From Pseudomonadota bacterium (GTDB taxonomy: Bacteria > Pseudomonadota > Gammaproteobacteria > Burkholderiales > Burkholderiaceae_D): a stretch of DNA of 64,000 nt. Every line of letters starts with the position of its first letter. Position 1 is the first letter of the stretch. Below the pieces are notes generated by a model. The model saw only the letters and a program-made list of their open reading frames with translations, did no database searches and had not been told where the DNA came from. The DNA is taken from assembly GCA_023422955.1 (NCBI GenBank), contig JAFAGG010000030.1, forward strand, positions 1 to 64,000. The letters are read 5' to 3'. Positions 1-8,576 of this stretch are shown here, piece after piece. Both the position numbers and the translations under genes were made by a program.

Positions 1-2871
1 ATGACCGAAATTAAACGTCCGGATTTCGGCACACCTGCCAAGGAATCCGAAGTCATGGTTACGCTGGAAATCGACGGCGTAGAAGTGATCGTGCCGGCCG
101 GCATCTCCGTGATGCGTGCGGCCGCCCTGATGGGCACCAGCATTCCCAAGCTGTGCGCCACCGAAAGCCTGGAAGCTTTCGGTTCCTGCCGCATCTGTCT
201 GGTGGAAATCGAAGGCCGCCGCGGCTATCCCGCTTCCTGCACCACGCCGGTGGAAGCCGGCATGAAGGTGAAGACCCAGACGTCCAAGCTGCAGGATATC
301 CGCAAGGGCATGATGGAGTTGTACATCTCCGATCACCCGCTCGACTGCCTGACCTGCCCGACCAACGGCAACTGCGAACTGCAGGACATGGCCGGTGTCG
401 TGGGCCTGCGCGAAGTGCGTTACGGCTACGAAGGCGAGAATCACCTGAAGATGAAGAAGGATGAATCCAATCCTTACTTCACCTACGATCCTTCCAAGTG
501 CATCGTCTGCAATCGTTGCGTGCGCGCCTGCGAAGAAACGCAAGGCACTTTCGCGCTGACCATCGACGGCCGTGGCTTCGAGTCGCGCGTGGCGGCCAGC
601 CAGAATGAAAGCTTCATGGACTCGGAGTGCGTGTCCTGCGGCGCCTGCGTCAATGTATGTCCGACCGCTACGCTGACCGAGAAGACCGTGATCATGCTGG
701 GCCAGGCTGAACACAGCAAGGTAACCACCTGTGCCTACTGCGGCGTCGGCTGTTCGTTCCGCGCCGAGATGAAGGGCAATGAAGTGGTGAACATGGTGCC
801 CAACCCGGACGGCAAGGCCAACCACGGCCATGCCTGCGTGAAAGGCCGTTTCGCCTGGGGTTATGCGACCCACCAGGATCGCATGCTGAAACCCATGATC
901 CGCCAGAAGATCACCGATCCGTGGCGCGAAGTGTCGTGGGAAGAGGCGCTCAGTTACGCCGCATCCGAATTCCGTCGCATCCAGGACAAGTATGGCCGCT
1001 CTTCCATCGGCGGCATTACCTCGTCGCGTTGCACCAACGAAGAAACCTATCTGGTGCAAAAGCTGGTGCGCGCCGCTTTCGGCAACAACAACGTCGACAC
1101 CTGCGCCCGCGTTTGCCACTCTCCGACCGGTTACGGCCTGAAGCAGACGCTGGGTGAATCCGCCGGTACGCAAACCTTCGACTCCGTGATGAAGTCCGAC
1201 GTCATCATGGTCATCGGTGCCAATCCGGCTTCCGGCCATCCGGTATTCGCGTCGCAGATGAAGCGTCGTATCCGCGAAGGCGCCAAGCTGATCGTGGTCG
1301 ATCCGCGCACCACTGAAATGGTGAAATCCGCGCATGTCAGTGCCGATTACCACCTGAAGCTGATGCCGGGTAGTAACGTCGCCATCATCAATGCCCTCGC
1401 GCACGTCATCATCAGCGAAGGCCTGTACAAGCCTGATTTCATTGCCGAGCGTTGCGAAGTCGATTCCTTCGAAGAATGGAAAGAGTTCGTACTGCTGCCC
1501 GAGAATTCTCCCGAAGCCGTGGAAGACGCGACCGGTGTGCCGGCTGCCGAGATCCGTGGCGCAGCGCGCCTCTTTGCTACCGGCGGCAATGCGTCGATTT
1601 ACTACGGCCTGGGCGTAACCGAGCATGCGCAAGGTTCCACCATGGTGATCGGCATTGCCAACCTGGCGATGGCCACCGGCAACATCGGCCGTGAAGGCGT
1701 GGGTGTGAATCCGCTGCGTGGTCAGAACAACGTGCAGGGTTCCTGCGACATGGGCTCTTTCCCGCACGAACTGCCGGGCTACCGCCATGTGTCGGATAGC
1801 GTCGCACGCGCTGAATTCGAAGCCATGTGGAATTGCAAGCTGGATCCGGAACCGGGCCTGCGCATTCCGAACATGTTCGATGCCGCGCTGGAAGGCAGCT
1901 TCATGGGCCTGTATTGCGAAGGTGAGGATATTGTTCAATCCGATCCGAACACGCAGCACGTCACTGCCGCGCTGGAAAACATGGAATGCATCGTGGTGCA
2001 GGACCTGTTCCTGAACGAAACCGCGAAATATGCACACGTGTTCCTGCCGGGTTCCTCGTTCCTGGAAAAGGATGGCACCTTCACCAATGCCGAACGCCGC
2101 ATCTCGCGCGTTCGCAAGGTGATGCCGCCCAAGGCCGGTTATTCGGATTGGGAAGTTACCCAGATGCTGGCGAATGCATTGGGTTATCCGATGAACTACA
2201 AGCATCCGCGCGAAATCATGGACGAGATCGCAGCGCTGACGCCGACTTTCCGCGGCGTGAGCTTCAAGCGTATCGACGAACTTGGCGGCAGCATCCAGTG
2301 GCCTTGCAACGACGCAGCACCGGAAGGCACGCCGACCATGCACGTGGATGAATTTGTGCGCGGCAAGGGTCGCTTCATCAACACCAAGTTCTTCGGTAGC
2401 GGCGAAAGGGTCAACAAGCAGTATCCGCTGATCCTGACCACCGGTCGTATCCTGTCGCAGTACAACGTCGGCGCACAGACCCGCCGTACGCACAACAACA
2501 TGTGGCACAGCGAAGACCGTCTGGAAATCCATCCGGATGATGCAACGGAACGCGGCATCAAGCACGGCGACTGGGTTGGCATCGAGTCGCGTGCCGGTCA
2601 GACGGTATTACGTGCGGATGTGACCGAGCGTGTGCAGCCTGGCGTGGTGTACACCACCTTCCACTTCCCGGAATCTGGCGCCAACGTGATCACCACCAAC
2701 TCCTCGGACTGGGCAACCAACTGTCCTGAGTACAAGGTCACGGCAGTCCAGCTTACTCCGGTAACCCAGCCTTCGGAATGGCAGCGTTCTTACGATCGCT
2801 TCAACAACGAACAGTTGGAGCTGGCAAGCACGCAACGTATTCCTCTGGGCGACACTGCAGAAGCGAAGTAA
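1..2871 (+). CDS. fdsA: NAD-dependent formate dehydrogenase, alpha (catalytic) subunit
   Basis: Catalytic subunit of a soluble, NAD+-linked Mo/W-bis-MGD formate dehydrogenase (formate to CO2). The 956-residue protein starts with a plant-type [2Fe-2S] domain (Cys52, Cys63, Cys66, Cys80). It is followed by a His/Cys-rich NADH-dehydrogenase-G-like segment and two 4Fe-4S clusters (C-I-V-C-N-R-C near 168 and C-V-S-C-G-A-C near 211), then the molybdopterin oxidoreductase core and a C-terminal molydopterin dinucleotide-binding domain. Cys372 in the RVCHSP context is the expected metal ligand, so this is a Cys and not a selenocysteine enzyme. The window opens at the ATG; the partner genes fdsG and fdsB would lie just upstream. 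fdhD and fdsD follow on the same strand. Confidence 0.95.
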   Translation: MTEIKRPDFGTPAKESEVMVTLEIDGVEVIVPAGISVMRAAALMGTSIPKLCATESLEAFGSCRICLVEIEGRRGYPASCTTPVEAGMKVKTQTSKLQDIRKGMMELYISDHPLDCLTCPTNGNCELQDMAGVVGLREVRYGYEGENHLKMKKDESNPYFTYDPSKCIVCNRCVRACEETQGTFALTIDGRGFESRVAASQNESFMDSECVSCGACVNVCPTATLTEKTVIMLGQAEHSKVTTCAYCGVGCSFRAEMKGNEVVNMVPNPDGKANHGHACVKGRFAWGYATHQDRMLKPMIRQKITDPWREVSWEEALSYAASEFRRIQDKYGRSSIGGITSSRCTNEETYLVQKLVRAAFGNNNVDTCARVCHSPTGYGLKQTLGESAGTQTFDSVMKSDVIMVIGANPASGHPVFASQMKRRIREGAKLIVVDPRTTEMVKSAHVSADYHLKLMPGSNVAIINALAHVIISEGLYKPDFIAERCEVDSFEEWKEFVLLPENSPEAVEDATGVPAAEIRGAARLFATGGNASIYYGLGVTEHAQGSTMVIGIANLAMATGNIGREGVGVNPLRGQNNVQGSCDMGSFPHELPGYRHVSDSVARAEFEAMWNCKLDPEPGLRIPNMFDAALEGSFMGLYCEGEDIVQSDPNTQHVTAALENMECIVVQDLFLNETAKYAHVFLPGSSFLEKDGTFTNAERRISRVRKVMPPKAGYSDWEVTQMLANALGYPMNYKHPREIMDEIAALTPTFRGVSFKRIDELGGSIQWPCNDAAPEGTPTMHVDEFVRGKGRFINTKFFGSGERVNKQYPLILTTGRILSQYNVGAQTRRTHNNMWHSEDRLEIHPDDATERGIKHGDWVGIESRAGQTVLRADVTERVQPGVVYTTFHFPESGANVITTNSSDWATNCPEYKVTAVQLTPVTQPSEWQRSYDRFNNEQLELASTQRIPLGDTAEAK

Positions 2872-2886
2872 AAGAAGCGAAGTAAA
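2859..2886 (+). repeat. 14-bp tandem duplication spanning the fdsA stop codon
   Basis: The unit AGAAGCGAAGTAAA occurs twice in direct succession (2859-2872 and 2873-2886). The first copy contains the fdsA TAA. The second copy places an identical Lys-Arg-Ser-like/stop context downstream in the spacer. It looks like a recent slippage duplication and does not alter the protein. Confidence 0.8.
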
Positions 2887-2894
2887 AGAAGGGA

Positions 2895-2918
2895 AGGCAG
2901 GGCCGCAAGGCCTTGCCT
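2895..2918 (+). promoter_or_regulatory. Intercistronic hairpin between fdsA and fdhD
   Basis: A 10-bp stem with one G-U pair (AGGCAGGGCC / GGCCTTGCCT) closes a GCAA tetraloop. It ends 2 nt before the first possible fdhD start. No T-tract follows, so it is more likely an mRNA-processing or stability hairpin, or one limiting translation of fdhD, than a terminator. Confidence 0.5.
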
Positions 2919-2920
2919 CT

Positions 2921-3778
2921 ATGAATGGCTGGCTAGCCTCGGGTCGCGATATGAATGCAATGACGGAAAAAGAGCGTACCGCCCTGGTTCATATTCCCGT
3001 AGAAAAATGGGAAGACAATCAGGCCCGCGTCTGCGAAGACGCGGTGGCTGAAGAGGTGCCGATCGCGCTGGAATACAACGGTATTTCTCATGCGGTCATG
3101 CTGGCATCGCCTTACGACCTGGAAGATTTCGCGCTGGGTTTTTCGCTCAGCGAAGGCATTCTGCATCATCGTTCCGAACTGTATGACTGCGAAGTCATAC
3201 CGGGAGACGATGGCATACAGGTGCAGATGCGTATTGCGACCGAACGCTTCGCGCATCTGAAGGATAGACGGCGCAATCTGACAGGCAGAACCGGCTGCGG
3301 TTTATGCGGAGCCGAAACACTGGCACAGGCAGTACGCAAGCCAAATCCGGTAGGTGAGACGGCAAGCTTCACTTCCGCGCAGATTCATGCCGGCATGGCG
3401 ACCATGAAGACGATGCAGCGCTTGCAGCGTTATACGGGTGCGACCCATGCCGCCGCATGGATGGATAGCCAAGGTGTGATTACTCTGGTGCGCGAAGATG
3501 TGGGTCGCCATAACGCGCTGGACAAGCTGATCGGCGCGATGGCGGAAAAGAGTATCGATTTCTCTGCGGGGGCGGTGCTGATCACCAGTCGCGCCAGTTA
3601 CGAGATGGTGCAGAAAGCGGCCACCATGGGAATAGGACTGGTTGCAGCGATTTCCGCACCGACCAGCCTTGCCGTGCAGCTGGCAGATGCCAGCAATGTT
3701 ACGTTGATCGGGTTCACCAGAGACAATAGTCATGTGGTGTACGCACAAGGCCATCGCCTTATGCGTGAGATGGTATGA
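2921..3778 (+). CDS. fdhD: Formate dehydrogenase accessory sulfurtransferase FdhD
   Basis: FdhD (called FdsC in this operon type) passes sulfur from a cysteine desulfurase to the Mo/W-bis-MGD cofactor before it is inserted into formate dehydrogenase. The protein is 285 residues, close to the usual ~275. The Cys-Gly-Leu-Cys motif that carries the persulfide is at residues 126-129. The C-terminal part has the family's DVGRHNALDK and TSRASYEMVQKA blocks. The start is uncertain: ATGs at 2921, 2951 and 2960 are in frame and none has a good Shine-Dalgarno. The stop overlaps the first possible fdsD ATG (ATGA at 3775), so translation is probably coupled. Confidence 0.9.
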   Translation: MNGWLASGRDMNAMTEKERTALVHIPVEKWEDNQARVCEDAVAEEVPIALEYNGISHAVMLASPYDLEDFALGFSLSEGILHHRSELYDCEVIPGDDGIQVQMRIATERFAHLKDRRRNLTGRTGCGLCGAETLAQAVRKPNPVGETASFTSAQIHAGMATMKTMQRLQRYTGATHAAAWMDSQGVITLVREDVGRHNALDKLIGAMAEKSIDFSAGAVLITSRASYEMVQKAATMGIGLVAAISAPTSLAVQLADASNVTLIGFTRDNSHVVYAQGHRLMREMV

Positions 3779-3801
3779 ACAATATAGGTAAGGACAGCGC
3801 A

Positions 3802-4047
3802 ATGAGTGGCAGCAATGTAGAAAATTTGGTCACTATGGCCAATCAGATCGGCGATTTTTTTGAAACGATGAAAAATCGCACTCAGTCGCTGGAAGAAATT
3901 TCCGGCCATCTGAAACGCTTCTGGGAGCCGCGCATGCGGCGTGCCTTGCTTCAGCATGTGGAGCAGGGCGGTGCCGGTTTGAAGGATATCGTGCTCGAAT
4001 CCATACGGGCGCATAAAGACAAGCTCGCCTCCGGCATCACTCAGTAA
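3802..4047 (+). CDS. fdsD: Formate dehydrogenase delta subunit
   Basis: Small delta subunit/assembly protein found with FdsGBA enzymes; it accompanies the mature complex and is needed for activity in related systems. From the ATG at 3802, with TAAGGA about 8 nt upstream, the protein has 81 residues (MSGSNVENL...), matching the family. An in-frame ATG at 3775 overlapping fdhD would give 90 residues. Features include an alpha-helical body, the F-F-E-T-M segment and the HLKRFWEPRMRRALLQH block typical of FdsD. Position directly after fdhD supports the call. Confidence 0.85.
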   Translation: MSGSNVENLVTMANQIGDFFETMKNRTQSLEEISGHLKRFWEPRMRRALLQHVEQGGAGLKDIVLESIRAHKDKLASGITQ

Positions 4048-4053
4048 AGACGC

Positions 4054-4092
4054 AGGCCTTGTACGGCCATCGCTGTGCAAGGCCTTCATTTT
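4054..4092 (+). terminator. Possible terminator / hairpin after fdsD
   Basis: An 11-bp stem (AGGCCTTGTAC with GTGCAAGGCCT, one G-U pair) and a 10-nt loop are followed by a T-rich run (TTCATTTTCTCTT). It lies between fdsD and the next gene. It probably terminates only partially, because the downstream gene begins 30 nt later. Confidence 0.5.
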
Positions 4093-4118
4093 CTCTTGTT
4101 ACGCAGGGAGTGGTCCAA

Positions 4119-4736
4119 ATGGGCAAGATGAGCAGTAATGAAGCGTATCAAAATGCGAAAGACCTGATTGATGCGCAGCTGCGGGCCTTGCCGCCCGCAA
4201 TGTCCAGAGCGCTGGATAGCACTCCTGTCATGGACATATCTGCTGATCAGTGGCGAGCCTTATTGCCGGCGCGGCGCGGGCAGACTGGCCAGGATACCGG
4301 TTCGGTCGGCAATATCGTCGCGCAGGCCGCACAGGAGTCGGCCAAGTTCGCCGACCATCTCGCGCAAGCCTTTTCTCTTACGGTTGAAGATCAAACTGAA
4401 TACCTGCGCACCACCATAGGCAATGCATTGCTTGCTGTAGGCATGTTCCTGGAAGAGCATGACATGGCGGCCATGCGCACGCCTGAAATCCAGTTTCTCG
4501 ATCACGTCTGCGCTGCCATCCTGAATGGAAACCGGTTTTTACTGGAGCCGGGTTACATGCCGATCGCAAGCTTTGATGGCTTGGTGATCGATGATCGACT
4601 GGATGGAACACTGCTGTTCGATCAGAACGGGCAAACAGGTTTCATGGGATGGGGCGATGCCATCGCGTTGTTGATGTGGCTGCGGAGTTATCTGGATGGA
4701 ACCCAACATTTTGTGACCGGCGGCGATGCCGGTTAG
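4119..4736 (+). CDS. Hypothetical protein linked to formate dehydrogenase and tungstate genes
   Basis: I do not recognise the family. The start is taken as the ATG at 4119, with GGGAG 9 nt upstream (205 residues); an upstream in-frame alternative at 4059 lies inside the hairpin. The protein is soluble and mostly helical in character: there is no signal peptide, cysteine cluster or nucleotide-binding motif. A central block LRTTIGNALLAVGMFLEEHDM and an acidic/hydrophobic C-terminal part (IDDRLDGTLLFDQNG, FMGWGDAIALLMWLRSYL) stand out. Its position between fdsD and tupA suggests a role with the dehydrogenase or its metal supply, which is inference only. Confidence 0.6.
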   Translation: MGKMSSNEAYQNAKDLIDAQLRALPPAMSRALDSTPVMDISADQWRALLPARRGQTGQDTGSVGNIVAQAAQESAKFADHLAQAFSLTVEDQTEYLRTTIGNALLAVGMFLEEHDMAAMRTPEIQFLDHVCAAILNGNRFLLEPGYMPIASFDGLVIDDRLDGTLLFDQNGQTGFMGWGDAIALLMWLRSYLDGTQHFVTGGDAG

Positions 4737-4873
4737 GTAGTTTAGTAGGATCTGCTTTTGATCCAACTGGGCGCAGATTGATGAAGTAATTTGCCATTTA
4801 AATATGCGGAGAGCTGCCTATTTAATTGTCGCAATTTGCTGGTTCTTGTAGAGGTATGGCTTCATATTGCCGC

Positions 4874-4888
4874 GTTACCTCTTGTTAC
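4874..4888 (+). promoter_or_regulatory. Direct GTTAC repeat upstream of tupA
   Basis: GTTAC occurs at 4874-4878 and again at 4884-4888, one helical turn apart, about 85 bp before tupA. This geometry would suit a regulator of the oxyanion importer, but I cannot match it to a known operator. It could be chance. Confidence 0.2.
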
Positions 4889-4972
4889 TTACCATACAGG
4901 CCACTATCCCATGGCCTGGAACTGTTCTCTCGGCGCATTTCAACGCATCTTCATCTCTTCGGAAAGATAACC

Positions 4973-5791
4973 ATGTCCCGTCGACTCAGTCTGAAACTTA
5001 TTACGGCATTCGCCGCCCTGTCCCTGCTTGCTCCGCTCAGCCATGCGCAGCAGACCATTCGCCTTTCCACCACCACCAGCACCGAAAACTCTGGCTTGCT
5101 GAAGCATTTGCTGCCGGCCTTTGAAGCCAAGACCAACAGCAAGGTGCACGTGATTTCGGTTGGAACCGGCAAGGCGCTGGAACTGGCCAAGAATGGCGAC
5201 GTCGATGTGACGCTGGTGCATGCACGTCCGTCGGAAGACAAGTTCGTCGCAGAAGGCCATGGCGTCAATCGCCGCGACGTGATGTACAACGACTTCATCA
5301 TCGTCGGCCCCAACAATGATCCTGCCGGCATCAAGGGCAGCAAGGATGTGATCGCTGCGATGAAGAAGATCGTCGACAGCAAAACGCGCTTCATTTCCCG
5401 TGGCGACAATTCCGGCACGGATCAGATGGAAAAGACCTACTGGAAAGAAGTGGGTACGCAGCCTCAGGGCAGCGCTTATGTGTCGGCAGGCCTGGGCATG
5501 GGCGAAGTGCTGAACATGGCCGCTGAAATGCAAGCCTACACCTTGACCGACCGCGCAACCTACATCGCCTACCGCGCCCGTACCGGCCTGGATATCGTGG
5601 TCGAAGGCGATGAGAAGATGTTCAATCCTTACGGTATCATCGCAGTCAACCCCCAGAAGCATCCTTCCGCCAATTACAAGGGCGCGATGCAACTGGTAGA
5701 GTGGATCACTTCGGCTGAAGGCCAGAAGATGATTGCCGACTTCAAGGTCGACGGTCAGCAGATCTTCTTCCCGTCTGCGAAGAAACAGTAA
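4973..5791 (+). CDS. tupA: Tungstate ABC transporter, periplasmic binding protein
   Basis: Periplasmic receptor that captures tungstate (possibly molybdate) and delivers it to TupBC. From the ATG at 4973 (GGAAAG 6 nt upstream) the protein has 272 residues with a Sec signal peptide ending at SHA-Q. The mature N-terminus runs into the TTTSTENSGL motif; the T-T-T-S stretch is the TupA anion-binding signature that separates it from sulfate and ModA proteins. Further family blocks are SRGDNSGTD and YTLTDRATY. A longer frame reaches back to 4826 but would bury the signal sequence. Gene context beside formate dehydrogenase fits a Mo/W-pterin enzyme. Confidence 0.9.
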   Translation: MSRRLSLKLITAFAALSLLAPLSHAQQTIRLSTTTSTENSGLLKHLLPAFEAKTNSKVHVISVGTGKALELAKNGDVDVTLVHARPSEDKFVAEGHGVNRRDVMYNDFIIVGPNNDPAGIKGSKDVIAAMKKIVDSKTRFISRGDNSGTDQMEKTYWKEVGTQPQGSAYVSAGLGMGEVLNMAAEMQAYTLTDRATYIAYRARTGLDIVVEGDEKMFNPYGIIAVNPQKHPSANYKGAMQLVEWITSAEGQKMIADFKVDGQQIFFPSAKKQ

Positions 5792-5813
5792 GCATCTTTG
5801 CAGGGCCTCTTTT

Positions 5814-5849
5814 ATGCCGGCATGAAAACCATGCCGGTATTGTTTTTTG
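5814..5849 (+). terminator. Intra-operon terminator between tupA and tupB
   Basis: An 11-bp stem (ATGCCGGCATG / CATGCCGGTAT, one G-U) with an AAAAC loop is followed by TGTTTTTTG. This is a convincing intrinsic terminator lying between the binding-protein gene and the permease/ATPase genes, so it probably makes tupA transcripts outnumber tupBC. Immediately after it, TTGTTTTTTGTAGCC and TTGTTTTTGTAGCC form a near-perfect tandem repeat (5840-5868). Confidence 0.75.
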
Positions 5850-5900
5850 TAGCCTTGTTTTTGTAGCCCTTGTGTTTAGCACTCTTTTCTATCCGCCAGC

Positions 5901-6608
5901 ATGCAATTGACCCAGGCCATACAGGATGCCTTCTTGCTGCTGATATCCGGCGATGCCGCGCTGTGGCGCATCGTCTGGGTATCGGTGAAGACGACATTCA
6001 TTGCACTGCTCGTCGCCACCCCGGTGGCGATGGTGATCGGCTATACCATCGCCACCTATGCCTTTCCCGGCCGGCGCATCGTGGTGTGGCTGTCGCAGGC
6101 GGCGCTGTCGATGCCGACAGTGCTGATCGGCCTGCTGTTGTACATGATGCTGTCGCGTCAGGGCCCCCTGGGCTCTTTGGGTTGGCTGTTCACACAAAGC
6201 GGCATGATCACCGCCCAGGCACTGATTGCCCTGCCGGTGCTGGTCGCTTTCACGCTGGCATCGGTGCAGGCAGCCGATCCGCGTCTGTCCGAAACCGCGA
6301 TTACGCTGGGCGCTTCGAAATTGCGCGTGATGTTTACCATCCTGCATGAAGCCCGTTTCGGCGTGATGGCTGCCGTAATCACCGGTTTTGGCCGCGTGAT
6401 TGCGGAAGTGGGCGGCGCCTTGATGATAGGCGGGAATATCGAGGGCGAGACGCGCACCATCACCACCGCGATCGCCCTGGAAACCAGCAAGGGCGAATTC
6501 GCGCAAGGTATCGCGCTGGGCGTGGTGCTGATGACGATAGCGCTGGTGCTCAACGCTTTATTGATGATTGCGCAGGGCGATGCGCGCGCTGCGAGGGCCG
6601 CCCCATGA
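5901..6608 (+). CDS. tupB: Tungstate ABC transporter, permease
   Basis: Inner-membrane permease of the Tup importer. The 235-residue protein has about five to six hydrophobic segments. A binding-protein-dependent transport (EAA-type) loop around residues 175-200 (E-V-G-G-A-L-M-I-G-G-N) marks the contact site for the ATPase. The N-terminal in-frame ATG at 5901 is used; its Shine-Dalgarno is weak. The stop overlaps tupC by 4 nt, indicating translational coupling. Confidence 0.88.
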   Translation: MQLTQAIQDAFLLLISGDAALWRIVWVSVKTTFIALLVATPVAMVIGYTIATYAFPGRRIVVWLSQAALSMPTVLIGLLLYMMLSRQGPLGSLGWLFTQSGMITAQALIALPVLVAFTLASVQAADPRLSETAITLGASKLRVMFTILHEARFGVMAAVITGFGRVIAEVGGALMIGGNIEGETRTITTAIALETSKGEFAQGIALGVVLMTIALVLNALLMIAQGDARAARAAP

Positions 6609-7291
6609 CCGCCTTGCTGGAAATAAGAGGCCTGGAAAAGCGCTTCAGTGACCGCCTGCTGTTCCAGATGGACGGACTCGCGATTGAAAAAGGCCGCGCC
6701 TACCTGCTGACCGGGCCGAACGGCTCGGGGAAAAGTACCCTGCTGCGCATCATGGCCGGCCTGGAGCCTGCCACGGTTGAGTCGGCCAGCTACCAGGGCC
6801 GCGCGGTTACGCTTTATCCGTTTTCATCCTGCCTGCGGCATGCCATCGTCTACATGCATCAGCATCCGGTGATGTTCGACCGCTCCCTGGCCGCCAATGT
6901 CGCTTACGGTTTGCAGGGACGAGGTTTGTCGCGCACGGAAATCGATGCACGCGTCAACGAGGCTATCGCCTGGGCCGGCATCGATCATTTGCGCAAGCTG
7001 CCTGCCGTATCGTTGTCCGGCGGAGAAAAGCAGCGGGTTGCTCTGGCGAGGGCGCGTGCAGTGCGCCCGGAACTGCTGTTGCTCGATGAGCCGACCGCCA
7101 GCCTGGACGGCGGGGCACGCGAGCACGTTATGCAGCTGATTCCCCAGTTGCTCCAAGATGGCTGCACGCTGGTGATTGCGTCGCACGAACGTGATCTGAT
7201 GAATCTGCCGGACACCACAAGAATCGTTTTGGCAGGACAGCGGCTTACATTACAATGCGGACAGGAAAGCCTGGCTGCCGGCTTTTCCTGA
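6605..7291 (+). CDS. tupC: Tungstate ABC transporter, ATP-binding protein
   Basis: Cytoplasmic ATPase that powers TupB. The 228-residue protein contains Walker A (GPNGSGKST, near 38-46), the ABC signature LSGGEKQR (near 139-146), Walker B LLLLDEP followed by the D-loop SLDGG, and the switch histidine (ASHERD). It has no C-terminal regulatory MOP domain. The start overlaps tupB (ATGA). Assignment to tungstate rests on tupA and on the formate dehydrogenase context. Confidence 0.88.
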   Translation: MTALLEIRGLEKRFSDRLLFQMDGLAIEKGRAYLLTGPNGSGKSTLLRIMAGLEPATVESASYQGRAVTLYPFSSCLRHAIVYMHQHPVMFDRSLAANVAYGLQGRGLSRTEIDARVNEAIAWAGIDHLRKLPAVSLSGGEKQRVALARARAVRPELLLLDEPTASLDGGAREHVMQLIPQLLQDGCTLVIASHERDLMNLPDTTRIVLAGQRLTLQCGQESLAAGFS

Positions 7292-7388
7292 AGCCAGTCG
7301 CTGATGACGGTGAAGCGCTGCCGCAGTATTTCATTTTCAATCCGTTACCATCATTGCCCGCCATGTCGTTCGCGACTGGAATGGCCGA

Positions 7389-8576
7389 GTGCTCATGGAA
7401 CATCCCGATTCTTCCGCTGCTGCCGTTTCCCCCGACCTGCCTGCCAGGAACCGCTTCGACCGCTATGAATGGGCGGGCGCATTCGGCGACCTCGGCACGC
7501 TGATTCCCTTTGTCGTCGCTTATATCACTTTGCTGGACATGAATCCGGTAGGCGTGTTGTATGCATTCGGATTCGCGAAGATCGCGTCCGGCCTGTTTTA
7601 CCGCACGCCGTTTCCGGTGCAGCCGATGAAGGCTTCCGGCGCCATCGCCACCACCCAGGCGGCGCAGACGCTGACCATCACACCCGACATGGTGTACGGC
7701 GCGGGACTCGCGACCGGCCTTACCTGGTTTTTACTGGGCGTGACCGGCATGACGCGCCGCGTCGTGTCGCTGATAGGCAGGCCGGTGGCGCAGGGCATCA
7801 TCCTCGGGCTGGGTTTCAACTTCATGCTGGAAGGCATAAAGATGATGGCGCAGGGCTGGATAGTGGGCGGTGTCGCGCTGACCGCTACTCTGCTGTTGCT
7901 CTCCAGCCGGAAAATGCCCGCGATGCTGGTGCTGCTGTTGTTCGGCGCCACGGCCGCCGTGGTGGAAACGCCCTTATTGCTGCAGGAACTGGCAGCCATT
8001 GAGCTGACGCTGCAATGGCCGTCTTGGGCGCTTGCCAATATGGGCTGGGAAGAAATGCTGCTCGGCGCCTTCTTCGTCGCACTGCCGCAACTGCCGCTTA
8101 CGCTGAGCAATGCCATCATCGCCGTCAAGGAAGAAAATAACCGGCTGTTTTCGGAACGACCTGTATCGGAAAAGGGTGTTTCGATCTCCACCGGCATCAT
8201 GAATCTGTTGGCGCCCATGATAGGCGGCGTGCCCATGTGTCACGGTGCGGGCGGCATGGCAGGCCATGTGGCTTTCGGTGCCCGCACCGGCGGCGCGCTG
8301 ATTATCCTGGGCGGCTTGCTGGTGGCGCTGGCATTGCTGATGGGCGATTCGGTGCACGTCATTCTCAAGATGTTTCCCGTGCCGGTGCTGGGTGTGATCC
8401 TGTTCATTACCGGTGCTCAGCTGGCGCTCGGTCCCAGTAGCGCTCAAGGGTTTGGCAAGAAAGAACATTTTGCCATGCTGGTAACGGCAGCTTTCGGTCT
8501 CTGGAATATTGGCATTGGCTTTATTGTGGGCGCGCTACTGCATCATGCCTTGCAGCGCGACATCATCCGGCTTTAA
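7389..8576 (+). CDS. MOT1-type molybdate/sulfate transporter
   Basis: Integral membrane protein of about 395 residues with ten or more hydrophobic segments. It carries both signatures of the MOT1 branch of the SulP superfamily: PFPVQPMKA (near 76-84) and GGVPMCHGAGGMAGH (near 278-292). MOT1 proteins import molybdate in plants, algae and some bacteria. The first start is a GTG at 7389; an ATG two codons on (7395) is equally possible, and neither has a strong Shine-Dalgarno. Located 97 bp after tupC, it would provide a second oxyanion route for the same cofactor. Sulfate is the main alternative substrate. Confidence 0.82.
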   Translation: MLMEHPDSSAAAVSPDLPARNRFDRYEWAGAFGDLGTLIPFVVAYITLLDMNPVGVLYAFGFAKIASGLFYRTPFPVQPMKASGAIATTQAAQTLTITPDMVYGAGLATGLTWFLLGVTGMTRRVVSLIGRPVAQGIILGLGFNFMLEGIKMMAQGWIVGGVALTATLLLLSSRKMPAMLVLLLFGATAAVVETPLLLQELAAIELTLQWPSWALANMGWEEMLLGAFFVALPQLPLTLSNAIIAVKEENNRLFSERPVSEKGVSISTGIMNLLAPMIGGVPMCHGAGGMAGHVAFGARTGGALIILGGLLVALALLMGDSVHVILKMFPVPVLGVILFITGAQLALGPSSAQGFGKKEHFAMLVTAAFGLWNIGIGFIVGALLHHALQRDIIRL

